Shown here: in pieces, positions 7,374 to 14,705 of the stretch
How positions within the stretch are numbered: the first letter of the stretch is position 1
Layout of the letters: each line of letters begins with the position of its first letter
From: Candidatus Thorarchaeota archaeon
Lineage (GTDB): Archaea > Asgardarchaeota > Thorarchaeia > Thorarchaeales > Thorarchaeaceae
Direction of reading: 5' to 3'
NCBI GenBank assembly: GCA_016840385.1
Contig: JAEOSL010000049.1
Coordinates: 1 to 24,691, forward strand
DNA length: 24,691 nucleotides
The notes under the pieces: model-generated
Database searches by the model: none
Told to the model about the DNA's origin: nothing
Seen by the model: the letters and a program-made list of their open reading frames with translations, nothing else
Translations under genes and position numbers: made by a program

Positions 7374-8726
7374 ATGGACAAATACATTGAAAGTGTTTAC
7401 AACAAGGTTGTCGAAAAGGACCCCGGTCAGAAGGTCTTCCATCAAGCTGCGTTGGAAGTACTCGAGTCCTTGGAGCCTGCTATCCAGAAATATCCAATTT
7501 TTAAGGAGTTCTCCATTTTAGAGAGAATTACTGAGCCAGAACGTCTGATTCAGTTCCGTATCGCTTGGACAGATAAGGATGGCAAAATACAGGTTAACCG
7601 AGGTTTCAGAGTTCAATTCAATTCAGCAATTGGACCTTACAAAGGTGGTCTCAGACTTCATCCTACCGTCAATCAGGGTGTTCTCAAGTTCTTAGGTTTT
7701 GAGCAAGTCTTCAAAAACGCCTTGACTACTCTCCCGATGGGTGGTGGTAAGGGTGGTTCAGACTTCGACCCAAAGGGTAAGACCGATGCAGAGGTAGAAC
7801 GTTTTTGTGAGAGCTTTATGTTCGAACTTTACCGACACATTGGACAATTTATTGATGTACCTGCAGGTGACATCGGTGTTGGTGGTCGTGAGATTGGATA
7901 TCTCTACGGTGCCTATAGAAAAATCACAAACAAACACGGTACTGGTGTACTAACCGGTAAAGGTGGAGGTTGGGGTGGTTCTCTAATCCGACCAGAAGCT
8001 ACAGGTTACGGATGTGTCTACTTTACTCGTGAAATGCTCAAGACAAAAGGTGAAGAATTCAAGGGCAAGAGTGTTGTTGTTTCCGGATCTGGAAACGTCG
8101 CACAGTACGCCACAGAGAAGTGTATCGAACTTGGTGCAAAAGTTATCGCACTAAGCGATTCATCTGGTTGGATTCATGATCCCGACGGTGTCACTACCGA
8201 GAAGCTTGAGTTCGTTATGGACCTGAAGAATGTCCGCAGAGGTCGTATCAGTGAATACGCTGACAAGTTCGGTGTTGACTATACAAAGACCGCTGACGGC
8301 AGTCCATGGAGCCTCAAATGTGATGTTGCTCTACCAAGTGCAACCCAGAATGAGGTCGATGCCAAGGAAGCCAAGATGCTTGTTGATAACGGTGTCATGG
8401 CAGTTGGTGAAGGTGCAAATATGCCAACCGTTCCTGAGGGTGTTGAAATCTTCCTCGAGAACAATGTACTCTTTGGTCCTGGTAAGGCTGCAAACGCCGG
8501 TGGTGTTTCAGTATCCGGACTTGAGATGGCACAGAACAGCATGCGTTACTTCTGGACCCGTGAAGAAGTGGATGCAAAACTGCTACAGATTATGCAGGCA
8601 ATCCACGAGAATGCATACAAGACATCTGATACCTTTGGCGTCAAGGGTAACTATGTCATTGGTGCAAACATCGCAGGTTTCTTGAAAGTCGCCAATGCAA
8701 TGGTCCAACAGGGTCATCGCGCATAA
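7374..8726 (+). CDS. gdhA: Glutamate dehydrogenase, hexameric small-subunit type
   Basis: The enzyme interconverts glutamate and 2-oxoglutarate plus ammonia with NAD(P)H and links nitrogen to carbon metabolism. The product is 450 residues, the usual length of E. coli-type GdhA (about 447), longer than the typical hyperthermophile enzyme (about 420). Motifs seen are GPYKGGLRLHP, the catalytic-lysine region LPMGGGKGGSDFDPKGK, DVPAGDIGVGGREIGYLYG, the Rossmann segment VVVSGSGNVAQYA and the C-terminal GKAANAGGVSVSGLEMAQN. ATG at 7374 with GGTGAG at 7361-7366 gives MDKYIESVYNKVVEKDPGQ, aligned with the family start; a GTG at 7362 is in frame but overlaps the ribosome binding site. Resemblance to the bacterial type could reflect old transfer. 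A terminator hairpin follows directly. Confidence 0.95.
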   Translation: MDKYIESVYNKVVEKDPGQKVFHQAALEVLESLEPAIQKYPIFKEFSILERITEPERLIQFRIAWTDKDGKIQVNRGFRVQFNSAIGPYKGGLRLHPTVNQGVLKFLGFEQVFKNALTTLPMGGGKGGSDFDPKGKTDAEVERFCESFMFELYRHIGQFIDVPAGDIGVGGREIGYLYGAYRKITNKHGTGVLTGKGGGWGGSLIRPEATGYGCVYFTREMLKTKGEEFKGKSVVVSGSGNVAQYATEKCIELGAKVIALSDSSGWIHDPDGVTTEKLEFVMDLKNVRRGRISEYADKFGVDYTKTADGSPWSLKCDVALPSATQNEVDAKEAKMLVDNGVMAVGEGANMPTVPEGVEIFLENNVLFGPGKAANAGGVSVSGLEMAQNSMRYFWTREEVDAKLLQIMQAIHENAYKTSDTFGVKGNYVIGANIAGFLKVANAMVQQGHRA

Positions 8727-8739
8727 ACAATATGTCTAC

Positions 8740-8782
8740 GCAGGATCCTTTTGGGTCCTGCCGCATCTTCTTTTAAAAAAAA
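8740..8782. terminator. Shared convergent terminator after gdhA
   Basis: GCAGGATCC (8740-8748) pairs with GGGTCCTGC (8753-8761) around a TTTT loop: nine pairs with one G-U. It is followed by TCTTCTTTT (plus direction), then AAAAAAAA at 8775-8782, which is an eight-T run for the minus-strand coiled-coil gene ending at 8793. The element can therefore end transcription from both sides. Confidence 0.75.
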
Positions 8783-8792
8783 GTAATCAAAA

Positions 8793-9398
8793 TTATCCTC
8801 GAATGATTTGTAGTAGTTCTGCTAAACGACGTTTGACATCAGATTCCACGACACTCAATTCTGCAAGCTGACGTATCTGATCGATACGAGACTTTCGATA
8901 TTGTGTATCTGAGATTTTCCCACTTCGCCTATCCATCTCGTTCTTGTCTGCCTCAGCATTAATTTCTGCTCTTCGAGTATCCAAAAGGTCAAAACTTTGC
9001 TTAAGGCTCATCCATTCAATCATGGCATGACTCCGTTCTGTTTCAACTTTCTCCCTGCGCTGCTTATCAATTTCCATCTGTTTGAGTTGTTTATTTGCGG
9101 TTCTGATTTCTTTCTGAATCTCGTAAAGTCTACTTTCCACTTCTCGTTTAACTTGAATCATCTGAGTTGACTCAGTCCATTTCTCTCGATAGAGTTTGAT
9201 ATGTTCTCGATCCGTAATCGATCCAGTTTCAAGTTTCCTATCAAGAGCATTAAGTTCCGCTTGAATATCATTCAACTGTTGTTTTAGTTCATCAAAGGAT
9301 TTTCGTAGTGAAACCCATTCCACACTGTACTGAGCTAGAACTTCTTTCGGATCAACGAAGAAATCATCCTGTGGAGAAGAACCTTCACGGTGACTCAT
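8793..9398 (-). CDS. Coiled-coil protein with internal 72-residue duplication
   Basis: The 201-residue product is highly charged and helical, with no signal or membrane segment. Residues 27-98 and 128-199 align without gaps at an offset of 101: EWVSLRKSFDEL against EWMSLKQSFDLL, the turn LETGSITD against RRSGKISD, and REVESRLYEIQKEI against SDVKRRLAELLQII. Each repeat looks like a helical hairpin with a Gly-containing turn, joined by a basic helix (about 100-125). The function is unknown; such two-hairpin proteins can act as scaffolds or tethers. ATG at 9396-9398 has AGGAG about nine bases upstream. It is convergent with gdhA through a shared terminator and divergent from the aminotransferase gene. 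Confidence 0.8.
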   Translation of the reverse strand: MSHREGSSPQDDFFVDPKEVLAQYSVEWVSLRKSFDELKQQLNDIQAELNALDRKLETGSITDREHIKLYREKWTESTQMIQVKREVESRLYEIQKEIRTANKQLKQMEIDKQRREKVETERSHAMIEWMSLKQSFDLLDTRRAEINAEADKNEMDRRSGKISDTQYRKSRIDQIRQLAELSVVESDVKRRLAELLQIIRG

Positions 9399-9509
9399 AT
9401 TCAGGACTCCTACAATCTTGAGCGAGCATAGTTTTGGACTGATTTAAGACATTCCATTATGCCTATCCACTCTTTTACTCGGTGAATTAAGCTAGACTGA
9501 CTAACCTAT

Positions 9510-9521
9510 CCTCTTAAGAGG
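9510..9521 (+). promoter_or_regulatory. Palindromic promoter element of the aminotransferase gene
   Basis: CCTCTTAAGAGG is a perfect 12-bp palindrome whose A/T core is centred about 30 bases before the GTG at 9546 and 40 before the ATG at 9555. It could be a TATA-like box giving a nearly leaderless transcript, or an operator. No typical ribosome binding site is seen, which fits a leaderless message. Confidence 0.4.
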
Positions 9522-9545
9522 TGGATTTACGTACACGAAATTGTT

Positions 9546-10622
9546 GTGGGATACATGAATATCAACATGAATCTTGTTCCATCAAACAATCTGAAAGAGA
9601 AACCGGCAGATGTTCTGAAGGTTCCCTTTGGGACTATATTTACAGACCACATGTTTTCAATGGACTATCATGATGGTAAGTGGAATGGACCCAAAATACA
9701 TCCTTTCGGAAACCTTACTCTAAGTCCTGCAGCTCTCTGTTTGCATTATGGTCAAGGCATATTTGAAGGAATGAAAGCATATCGTCGAGGTAAACGAACA
9801 CTTCTGTTCAGACCTGAACGTAACTTCACGCGATTCAATGAATCTGCAACTCGTATGGTAATGCCTGAAGTTGACATTGATTTTGCACTCCTTGCTCTGA
9901 AAGAGTTGCTAAAGGTTGAACAAGATTGGGTACCGGAGGTTCAAGGTAGTTCACTCTACATACGACCTACTATGATAGCTACTCAAGCTAAATTAGGTGT
10001 AAAACCATCAGATCAATACCAGTTCTTTATCATCTTGAGTCCTGTTGGCCCATACTTCAAAGAGGGTTTCAGTCCTGTGAAAATATACCTGAGCACAGAG
10101 CATGTAAGAGCAGTTAGAGGTGGAGTTGGTGCAGCAAAGACAATGGGAAATTATGCTGCTAGTCTTCTAGCTGGGACAAAAGCAGCTGAGGTGGGATACT
10201 CACAAGTCCTTTGGATGGATGCTCTAGATCGGAAGTATCTAGAAGAAGTTGGAACCATGAACATCTTTGTAAAATTCGATGATGAACTTGTAACACCTCC
10301 ACTAACTGGTTCTATTCTTTCAGGGATAACTCGAGATTCGGTTTTGACTCTCACACAGGATATGGGACTCATGGTAAAGGAACGACAAATATCAATTGAT
10401 GAAGTGATTGAAGGAATTGCTTCTGGAAAAGTAGAAGAGATGTTTGGGTGTGGCACTGCAGCGATAATTGCACCAGTGGGGGCGTTATGGTACAATGATA
10501 ACAACTACACGGTGTCAGATGGAAAAACCGGTAAACTCACACAACATCTGTTCGATGAGATTACCGGTATCCAATCTGGAGAACGACAAGATCCGTATGG
10601 ATGGGTTGTCGAAGTTGAATAG
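9546..10622 (+). CDS. ilvE: Branched-chain amino acid aminotransferase, class II
   Basis: This PLP-dependent fold-type IV transaminase exchanges amino groups between Leu/Ile/Val and 2-oxoglutarate. The 358-residue length and the motifs match the long BCAT class (eukaryotic and many bacterial enzymes) and not the short archaeal/E. coli IlvE of about 300 residues: YGQGIFEGMKAYR (68-80), LYIRPTM (137-143), the Schiff-base lysine K198 in GGVGAAKTMGNYA, QVLWMDALDRKYLEEVGTMNIF and MFGCGTAAIIAPVG. The start is uncertain: GTG 9546, ATG 9555 and ATG 9567 are in frame and none has a clear ribosome binding site, with a palindromic promoter element at 9510-9521. With GDH nearby it would recycle glutamate in branched-chain amino acid synthesis or fermentation. 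Confidence 0.93.
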   Translation: MGYMNINMNLVPSNNLKEKPADVLKVPFGTIFTDHMFSMDYHDGKWNGPKIHPFGNLTLSPAALCLHYGQGIFEGMKAYRRGKRTLLFRPERNFTRFNESATRMVMPEVDIDFALLALKELLKVEQDWVPEVQGSSLYIRPTMIATQAKLGVKPSDQYQFFIILSPVGPYFKEGFSPVKIYLSTEHVRAVRGGVGAAKTMGNYAASLLAGTKAAEVGYSQVLWMDALDRKYLEEVGTMNIFVKFDDELVTPPLTGSILSGITRDSVLTLTQDMGLMVKERQISIDEVIEGIASGKVEEMFGCGTAAIIAPVGALWYNDNNYTVSDGKTGKLTQHLFDEITGIQSGERQDPYGWVVEVE

Positions 10623-10623
10623 A

Positions 10624-11007
10624 CTATGACCAGTCGAATTCTTTTTTCTCAGCTTCTGATACTTCGGGTTCCTCAGTTTCTAGTGTATCCCAGGCTGGTG
10701 GAGGATCAAGCGAAGGTTCACTATCACCCGCAGGAAGTGGAATTGGTTTTTCTTCCTCCTCTACTTCACCTAGAGTATCTGGGGGAAGCACTTCTTCTTC
10801 CTCTTCTTCATCAGCATCTTGTAGCTTGAATTCAGTCACAAGCTTGCCTTCTTCGATCTTCTCCAGAAGTAATCTGAACATACGTTCAACTACAACGCTT
10901 CTTCCTTTTGCTTCGAACTCGATATTTCCAATCTCGAATTCAACTTCAGCGTAATCAGATTTCTTCTTCTTGCCTTTGGCGTCAGTAACTTCTTCTTCTT
11001 CTGCCAT
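10624..11007 (-). CDS. Acidic low-complexity protein of unknown function
   Basis: I do not recognise this 127-residue protein. It starts with an acidic and then lysine-rich patch (AEEEEVTDAKGKKKK), followed by a small folded-looking segment (about 20-65, YAEVEFEIGNIEFEAKGRS then VVERMFRLLLEKIEEG), and ends in a long Glu/Asp/Pro-rich tail. The tail is probably disordered. The frame can extend to TTG 11016, but ATG at 11005-11007 is more likely; a TATA-like box at 11042-11049 puts the transcript start just ahead of it, suggesting little or no leader. The stop lies one base from the convergent aminotransferase stop. Gene reality is supported by the promoter and by the amphipathic pattern of the core. 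Confidence 0.65.
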   Translation of the reverse strand: MAEEEEVTDAKGKKKKSDYAEVEFEIGNIEFEAKGRSVVVERMFRLLLEKIEEGKLVTEFKLQDADEEEEEEVLPPDTLGEVEEEEKPIPLPAGDSEPSLDPPPAWDTLETEEPEVSEAEKKEFDWS

Positions 11008-11041
11008 TGTACACAACCTATCCAGTTCTACAATTCAAACC

Positions 11042-11049
11042 TTAATAAA
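11042..11049 (-). promoter_or_regulatory. TATA box of the acidic-protein gene
   Basis: On the minus strand the run is GGTTTATTAAGG, a good archaeal TATA core (TTTATTAA), centred about 38 bases before the ATG at 11007. The predicted transcript start leaves roughly a 10-nt leader. Confidence 0.5.
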
Positions 11050-11088
11050 CCGTGTAGGCGTATTCATGCAAAGGATTTTAGAGTGGTA

Positions 11089-11625
11089 ATGTCTGACATA
11101 GTAAGCCACGAGGTGGTTTATCTGCCATCACAATTAATCGTTGATTTCAACAAATGTACTGGGTGTCGAATCTGTGAGCTGGCATGTTCAGCCAAACATG
11201 AAGGCAAGTTTCAACCAAGTCTTGCTCGATTGAAAATTGTTCGCTATGATGACATAGGATTGGATATCCCTAATGTCTGTGGACCATGTGAAACTGCACC
11301 TTGTGTTGACATTTGCCCTGTATTTGCAATGCGTAGGGATCCAATCTCAAAGATGACCTACCTTGATGAAGACAAATGTATTCTCTGCAAATCGTGTGTC
11401 GGAGCATGCGTGAATGGCGTGATTCTTCTTGATACTGAAAGAATGAAGATAATCAAATGTAATCACTGTGATGGAAACCCCGAGTGCGCCAAAGTATGTC
11501 CCACTGGAGCAATTACGTATGGGCCTGATTCATCCAGTGCTACGGTTGATAGACACGGGAAGATCGTGAGTTATCTGAAAGAGATTGAGCGAACTGACAA
11601 GGTACACGGGACCGGGGCTGAGTGA
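11089..11625 (+). CDS. Four-cluster polyferredoxin, AOR-associated electron-transfer subunit
   Basis: The 178-residue protein is of the HycB/DmsB-like 4Fe-4S ferredoxin family. Counting from the in-frame GTG at 11083, sixteen cysteines fall in four sets: 25/28/31/35, 66/69/74/78, 99/102/105/109 and 126/129/135/139, enough for four [4Fe-4S] clusters. It should carry electrons between the adjacent oxidoreductase and ferredoxin or another acceptor in the cytoplasm. ATG at 11089 (MSDIVSHEV...) is preferred over GTG 11083, though the ribosome binding site (GAGTGGT) is weak. Its stop overlaps the next start by four bases (GTGA), which implies translational coupling and a stable two-subunit complex with the AOR protein. 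Confidence 0.9.
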   Translation: MSDIVSHEVVYLPSQLIVDFNKCTGCRICELACSAKHEGKFQPSLARLKIVRYDDIGLDIPNVCGPCETAPCVDICPVFAMRRDPISKMTYLDEDKCILCKSCVGACVNGVILLDTERMKIIKCNHCDGNPECAKVCPTGAITYGPDSSSATVDRHGKIVSYLKEIERTDKVHGTGAE

Positions 11626-13517
11626 TTGTGGCTGGTGGCTATACAGGTAAGATACTTCGTGTCAATCTAACCGATGAGAAATTTAAGATTGAACCACTTC
11701 CAAAGGAATGGATCAAACCCTACATTGGCGGGGATGGTTTTGGAGCCAAACTCCTCTTTGAGGAATTATCTGCTGGAATCGACCCACTTGGTGAGCAAAA
11801 CAAACTGATTATTGGTACAGGCCCAATTACTGGAACAATGTGGCCAATGAGTGGAAGGACTGTACTTATCTCGAAGGCTCCTTTAACTGGAATTTGGGGC
11901 GAGTCACACGTTGGAGGATTTCTTGGGGCTGAACTCAAGTTTGCTGGATATGACATGCTTGTTGTTGAAGGAAAATCCGAGAAACCTGTGTACATAGATA
12001 TCCATGATTCTGATTTCCATCTTCAGGACGCTAAGGAAAAATGGGGAATGTCGACAGATACAGTAACAACTGCAATCAAGAAAGACAAGCATGATCCTGA
12101 CGTACAAGTCGCGGCAATAGGTCCTGCAGGTGAAAACCAAGTTCGATATGCATCCGTGATGTTCAATCATGCACGTGCAGCTGGAAGGACTGGGATGGGT
12201 GCTGTTCTTGGAAGTAAGAATGTCAAAGCAGTTGCAGTACGAGGTCATGGAGCAGTAGAAGTTCATGACCTAGATGGATTCATGGAGTTTGCTAAAGCTG
12301 CTCATATGAGAGTACGAACGAACCCAATTGCTAAAGGAATGAGCAAGGTTGGTACATGGGGACTCGTAGCTGTCAAACAAGAAATTGGTGAGTTTCCGAC
12401 ATTCAATCATCAGACTGGAGTCTTCGAAGGTTGGGAGAAACTAAGTGCAGATCATATCCGTCCCAAGTATACAATTGGAGACCGAGCCTGCTTTGGCTGT
12501 AGTCTTGGATGTAAGAAAGTGAATTACATCAAAGAAGGTCCACATGCTGGAACTCTGGAAGAAGGTCCGGAATATGAAGGTCTCATGGCTTTTGGAAGTT
12601 TAATTGGTATTGATGATTTTGCAACCACTCTGAAAGGGAACCAAATTTGCAATAGGTACGGAATGGATATCATTTCTGCAGGTTCAACAATAGCATTTGC
12701 TATCGAAGCTTTTGTCAAGGGTGTTATCACCGAGGAAGACACTGGTGGACTCAAGCTTGAATGGGGCAATCGGGAGATCGTAATCAAACTGCTTGAGATG
12801 ATTGGTAAACGTGAAGGATTTGGCGATGTTCTAGCTGAAGGAAGCAAGAGAGCTGCAGAGAAACTCGGTAGAGGAACTGAGAAATTTGCTATTCATGTGA
12901 AAGGAATGGAAGTATCTGGACAAGATGGTCGAACTCATCGGAGTATTGCTCTGGGTCATGCGACATCTGCAAGGGGTGCAGACCACCTTAGGAGCCTCGT
13001 AGTTGTTGACCAACTTGGGTATGAGGATGTAGCAATAAAACGATGGGGCAAAGATAAACTTCCAGAAATCATCGATCCATACACAGAGAAGTACAAAGCA
13101 AATGCAGTCTTCGAGTCTGAGAATGCTTATTGTATTCGTGACACTCTGATAGTCTGCTGGTACACAGTATCATGGCCACCAATCTTTTGGATGGAAGACT
13201 TTGCAAAGATTCTACCTCTGGCAACAGGAGAGAATCACTTCAGCAAAGTTGAGAATCTTGTTGAGATTGCAGAACGACAGGTAACCCTCAAGCGGTTGTT
13301 CAATGCTCGTGAAGGAATCACAAAGAAGGATGATACTTTGCCTGATAGGTTCCTCAAAGATCCAATGCCTGATGGACCTGGTAAGGGTCAAGTTGTTGAT
13401 CTTGAACCAATGTTACGTGATTACTACACACTTCGTGGCTGGGATCTAGAAACAGGTCTCCCAACTGAAAAGACATTGAAGAGATTATCTTTGGAGTGGA
13501 CAAAAAGTCACTCCTAG
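11622..13517 (+). CDS. aor: Aldehyde:ferredoxin oxidoreductase family, tungsto-/molybdopterin enzyme
   Basis: The 631-residue product has the full length and order of the AOR family, which oxidises aldehydes to carboxylic acids using a bis-pterin tungsten cofactor and one [4Fe-4S] cluster, passing electrons to ferredoxin. Seen are the N-terminal GGYTGKILRVNLT, YIGGDGFGAKLL, GPITGTMWPMSGR, SHVGGFLGAELKFAG, AAGRTGMGAVLGSKNVKA, the cluster ligands C290-x2-C293-x3-C297 with a fourth C512 in TLIVCW, and pterin-binding RGADHLRS. The start is GTG at 11622 (overlap with the ferredoxin gene) or GTG at 11628. Substrate (branched-chain, aromatic or C1 aldehyde, or another AOR-type reaction such as benzoyl-CoA-type reduction) cannot be told. 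A dedicated four-cluster subunit is a feature of multi-subunit AORs. Confidence 0.93.
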   Translation: MIVAGGYTGKILRVNLTDEKFKIEPLPKEWIKPYIGGDGFGAKLLFEELSAGIDPLGEQNKLIIGTGPITGTMWPMSGRTVLISKAPLTGIWGESHVGGFLGAELKFAGYDMLVVEGKSEKPVYIDIHDSDFHLQDAKEKWGMSTDTVTTAIKKDKHDPDVQVAAIGPAGENQVRYASVMFNHARAAGRTGMGAVLGSKNVKAVAVRGHGAVEVHDLDGFMEFAKAAHMRVRTNPIAKGMSKVGTWGLVAVKQEIGEFPTFNHQTGVFEGWEKLSADHIRPKYTIGDRACFGCSLGCKKVNYIKEGPHAGTLEEGPEYEGLMAFGSLIGIDDFATTLKGNQICNRYGMDIISAGSTIAFAIEAFVKGVITEEDTGGLKLEWGNREIVIKLLEMIGKREGFGDVLAEGSKRAAEKLGRGTEKFAIHVKGMEVSGQDGRTHRSIALGHATSARGADHLRSLVVVDQLGYEDVAIKRWGKDKLPEIIDPYTEKYKANAVFESENAYCIRDTLIVCWYTVSWPPIFWMEDFAKILPLATGENHFSKVENLVEIAERQVTLKRLFNAREGITKKDDTLPDRFLKDPMPDGPGKGQVVDLEPMLRDYYTLRGWDLETGLPTEKTLKRLSLEWTKSHS

Positions 13518-13546
13518 ATATTTCTCATTTATTTTATGAAACTAAA

Positions 13547-13768
13547 TTAACCTTGCATCTGTCTTGGAATTGAAAGATATAATACATCCTCGAATCCAAG
13601 TACCCCATGTCCACTAGGGTTCACGAGTCTTACGTAATCATCGAAAACTTCTTCGACCCTGACATTGGGAATCTTGGCAAGTGTGTCTTTCTGTGTATAT
13701 CTAAGATATACAGTAAAAGTCTGTCCGGTAGTTTTGAGTTCTTGGAAAATGTTTTTCCAGTCTGGCAC
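13547..13768 (-). CDS. Small hypothetical protein, 73 aa
   Basis: I do not recognise this protein. The frame opens at 13810, but a GTG at 13766-13768 with AGGAGG at 13779-13784 and a TATA-like GTATTAAAT at 13808-13816 (minus strand) argues for the shorter 73-residue product starting PDWKNIFQEL. The sequence shows alternating hydrophobic strands (FTVYLRYTQ, VRVEEVFDDYVRLVN, GVLGFEDVLYLSIPR), which suggests a small beta-barrel resembling SH3/Sm-type folds. The last part, 'D-V-L-Y-L-S-I-P', resembles the pattern by which Sm-like or Hfq-type proteins end, but this is weak. It ends 29 bp from the convergent AOR gene. Confidence 0.65.
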   Translation of the reverse strand: MPDWKNIFQELKTTGQTFTVYLRYTQKDTLAKIPNVRVEEVFDDYVRLVNPSGHGVLGFEDVLYLSIPRQMQG

Positions 13769-13836
13769 GCTGAGATTTCCTCCTTTCACTACATCCTTTC
13801 CACTGTGCATTTAATACTTGCTGCTTGGGTAGTCTT

Positions 13837-14295
13837 TCAAAGATTACCATCCTGTGACATTCTAGGTTTCAGTAGCAGTTTTGTAAATATGCTTTGGATT
13901 TTCTTTTCAAGACCATTTTCAATCTTTGAATGGGAGAGATGGGTCCAGCATTTCTTTTTACAGTCTGATGCTCCAAATCCTCTTGGTCCCGGGGAGATAT
14001 TCTTCATCTGTTCAATACTCCTTGCAATGTCACATTCGATGTGAGTTGAACTCTCAGCCCAGATTGCAGAGCGAATTCTCGAGTTTGATTTCAATAGATG
14101 GTCAATATGCCAATGGATTGTCTTCTCTGAACGAAAGTGTCTCCTAATTCGATTTTCAAGACTTGTTGATCCATTTCCCATTGCAGAGCCGATGTAAATC
14201 CATGTCCCTTTTTTAAAAGATAAATCTCCGAGGGTCTTTAGGCTAAACGATAGATCCTTTTCGAGATCAATGATCAGTGTGTAAGCGCCTTTCAT
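13837..14295 (-). CDS. GIY-YIG (DUF123) family protein
   Basis: The 152-residue product matches the DUF123 branch of the GIY-YIG superfamily: KGAYTLIIDLEKDLSFSLKTLG at the start, GTWIYIGSAMGNG as the degenerate GIY-YIG element, an RIRRHFRSEKTIHWHIDHLL segment, and GPRGFGASDCKKKCWTHL near the C-terminus. DUF123 proteins occur alone or fused to endonuclease III in archaea; a nuclease or DNA-repair role is assumed for the family but not proven. ATG at 14295 has GGGAG overlapping the stop codon of the upstream gene, so the two form an operon. Cysteine and histidine residues in the C-terminal motif could bind metal. Confidence 0.85.
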   Translation of the reverse strand: MKGAYTLIIDLEKDLSFSLKTLGDLSFKKGTWIYIGSAMGNGSTSLENRIRRHFRSEKTIHWHIDHLLKSNSRIRSAIWAESSTHIECDIARSIEQMKNISPGPRGFGASDCKKKCWTHLSHSKIENGLEKKIQSIFTKLLLKPRMSQDGNL

Positions 14296-14300
14296 CCAGA

Positions 14301-14633
14301 TTACTCCCGTACGATATCTTTGATGTATTCAAGACTTTGGCCTGTTGTTAGGATTCCCGCTTCAAGTTCTCTAAGAACACGAAAGATTGAGGGTCCTACA
14401 TTTTTCCATCCTTTGGAATGGCTCTTTGCAACAAGATTGCAACCGAACTTTCTTCTGAATAGTTTCTTTCCGCTCTTTTCAGCTCTATCAGAGGCAACGA
14501 GATGCAAGCTGTTGTCATCGTGTTCATAGATATTTTCTATTTGGGGTGAAACCCCACGAGTTAGGTTCAATTCTTTACGTATTTCTTGAACAAGATTGGA
14601 AATATGATTGGATGTCATCACACGAACTCTCAC
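14301..14633 (-). CDS. Hypothetical protein upstream of DUF123 gene
   Basis: I do not recognise this protein of 105-110 residues. It is basic and mixed alpha/beta, with IYEHDDNSLHLVASDRAEKSGKK in the centre, RRKFGCNLVAKSH and a C-terminal helix (SLEYIKDIVRE). The frame begins with GTG at 14633; ATG at 14616-14618 (MTSNHISNLV) is an equally likely start, and no clear ribosome binding site decides. The stop is five bases from the DUF123 start, so both are probably cotranscribed and might act together. A perfect inverted repeat (GATAAG-N5-CTTATC) lies 11 bases upstream, between this gene and the divergent hydrolase. Confidence 0.65.
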   Translation of the reverse strand: MRVRVMTSNHISNLVQEIRKELNLTRGVSPQIENIYEHDDNSLHLVASDRAEKSGKKLFRRKFGCNLVAKSHSKGWKNVGPSIFRVLRELEAGILTTGQSLEYIKDIVRE

Positions 14634-14643
14634 ATGAGTATCT

Positions 14644-14660
14644 GATAAGCATCACTTATC
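14644..14660. promoter_or_regulatory. Inverted repeat between divergent genes, candidate operator
   Basis: GATAAG-CATCA-CTTATC is a perfect 6-bp inverted repeat with a 5-base spacer. It lies 11 bases before the frame start of the minus-strand gene and 46 bases before the plus-strand hydrolase start. Dyad symmetry in a divergent promoter suggests a dimeric regulator site. Confidence 0.4.
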
Positions 14661-14705
14661 GTCGATATTGTCATAAGTACTCGGATAGTTGAGGAGATGT
14701 AGAAG

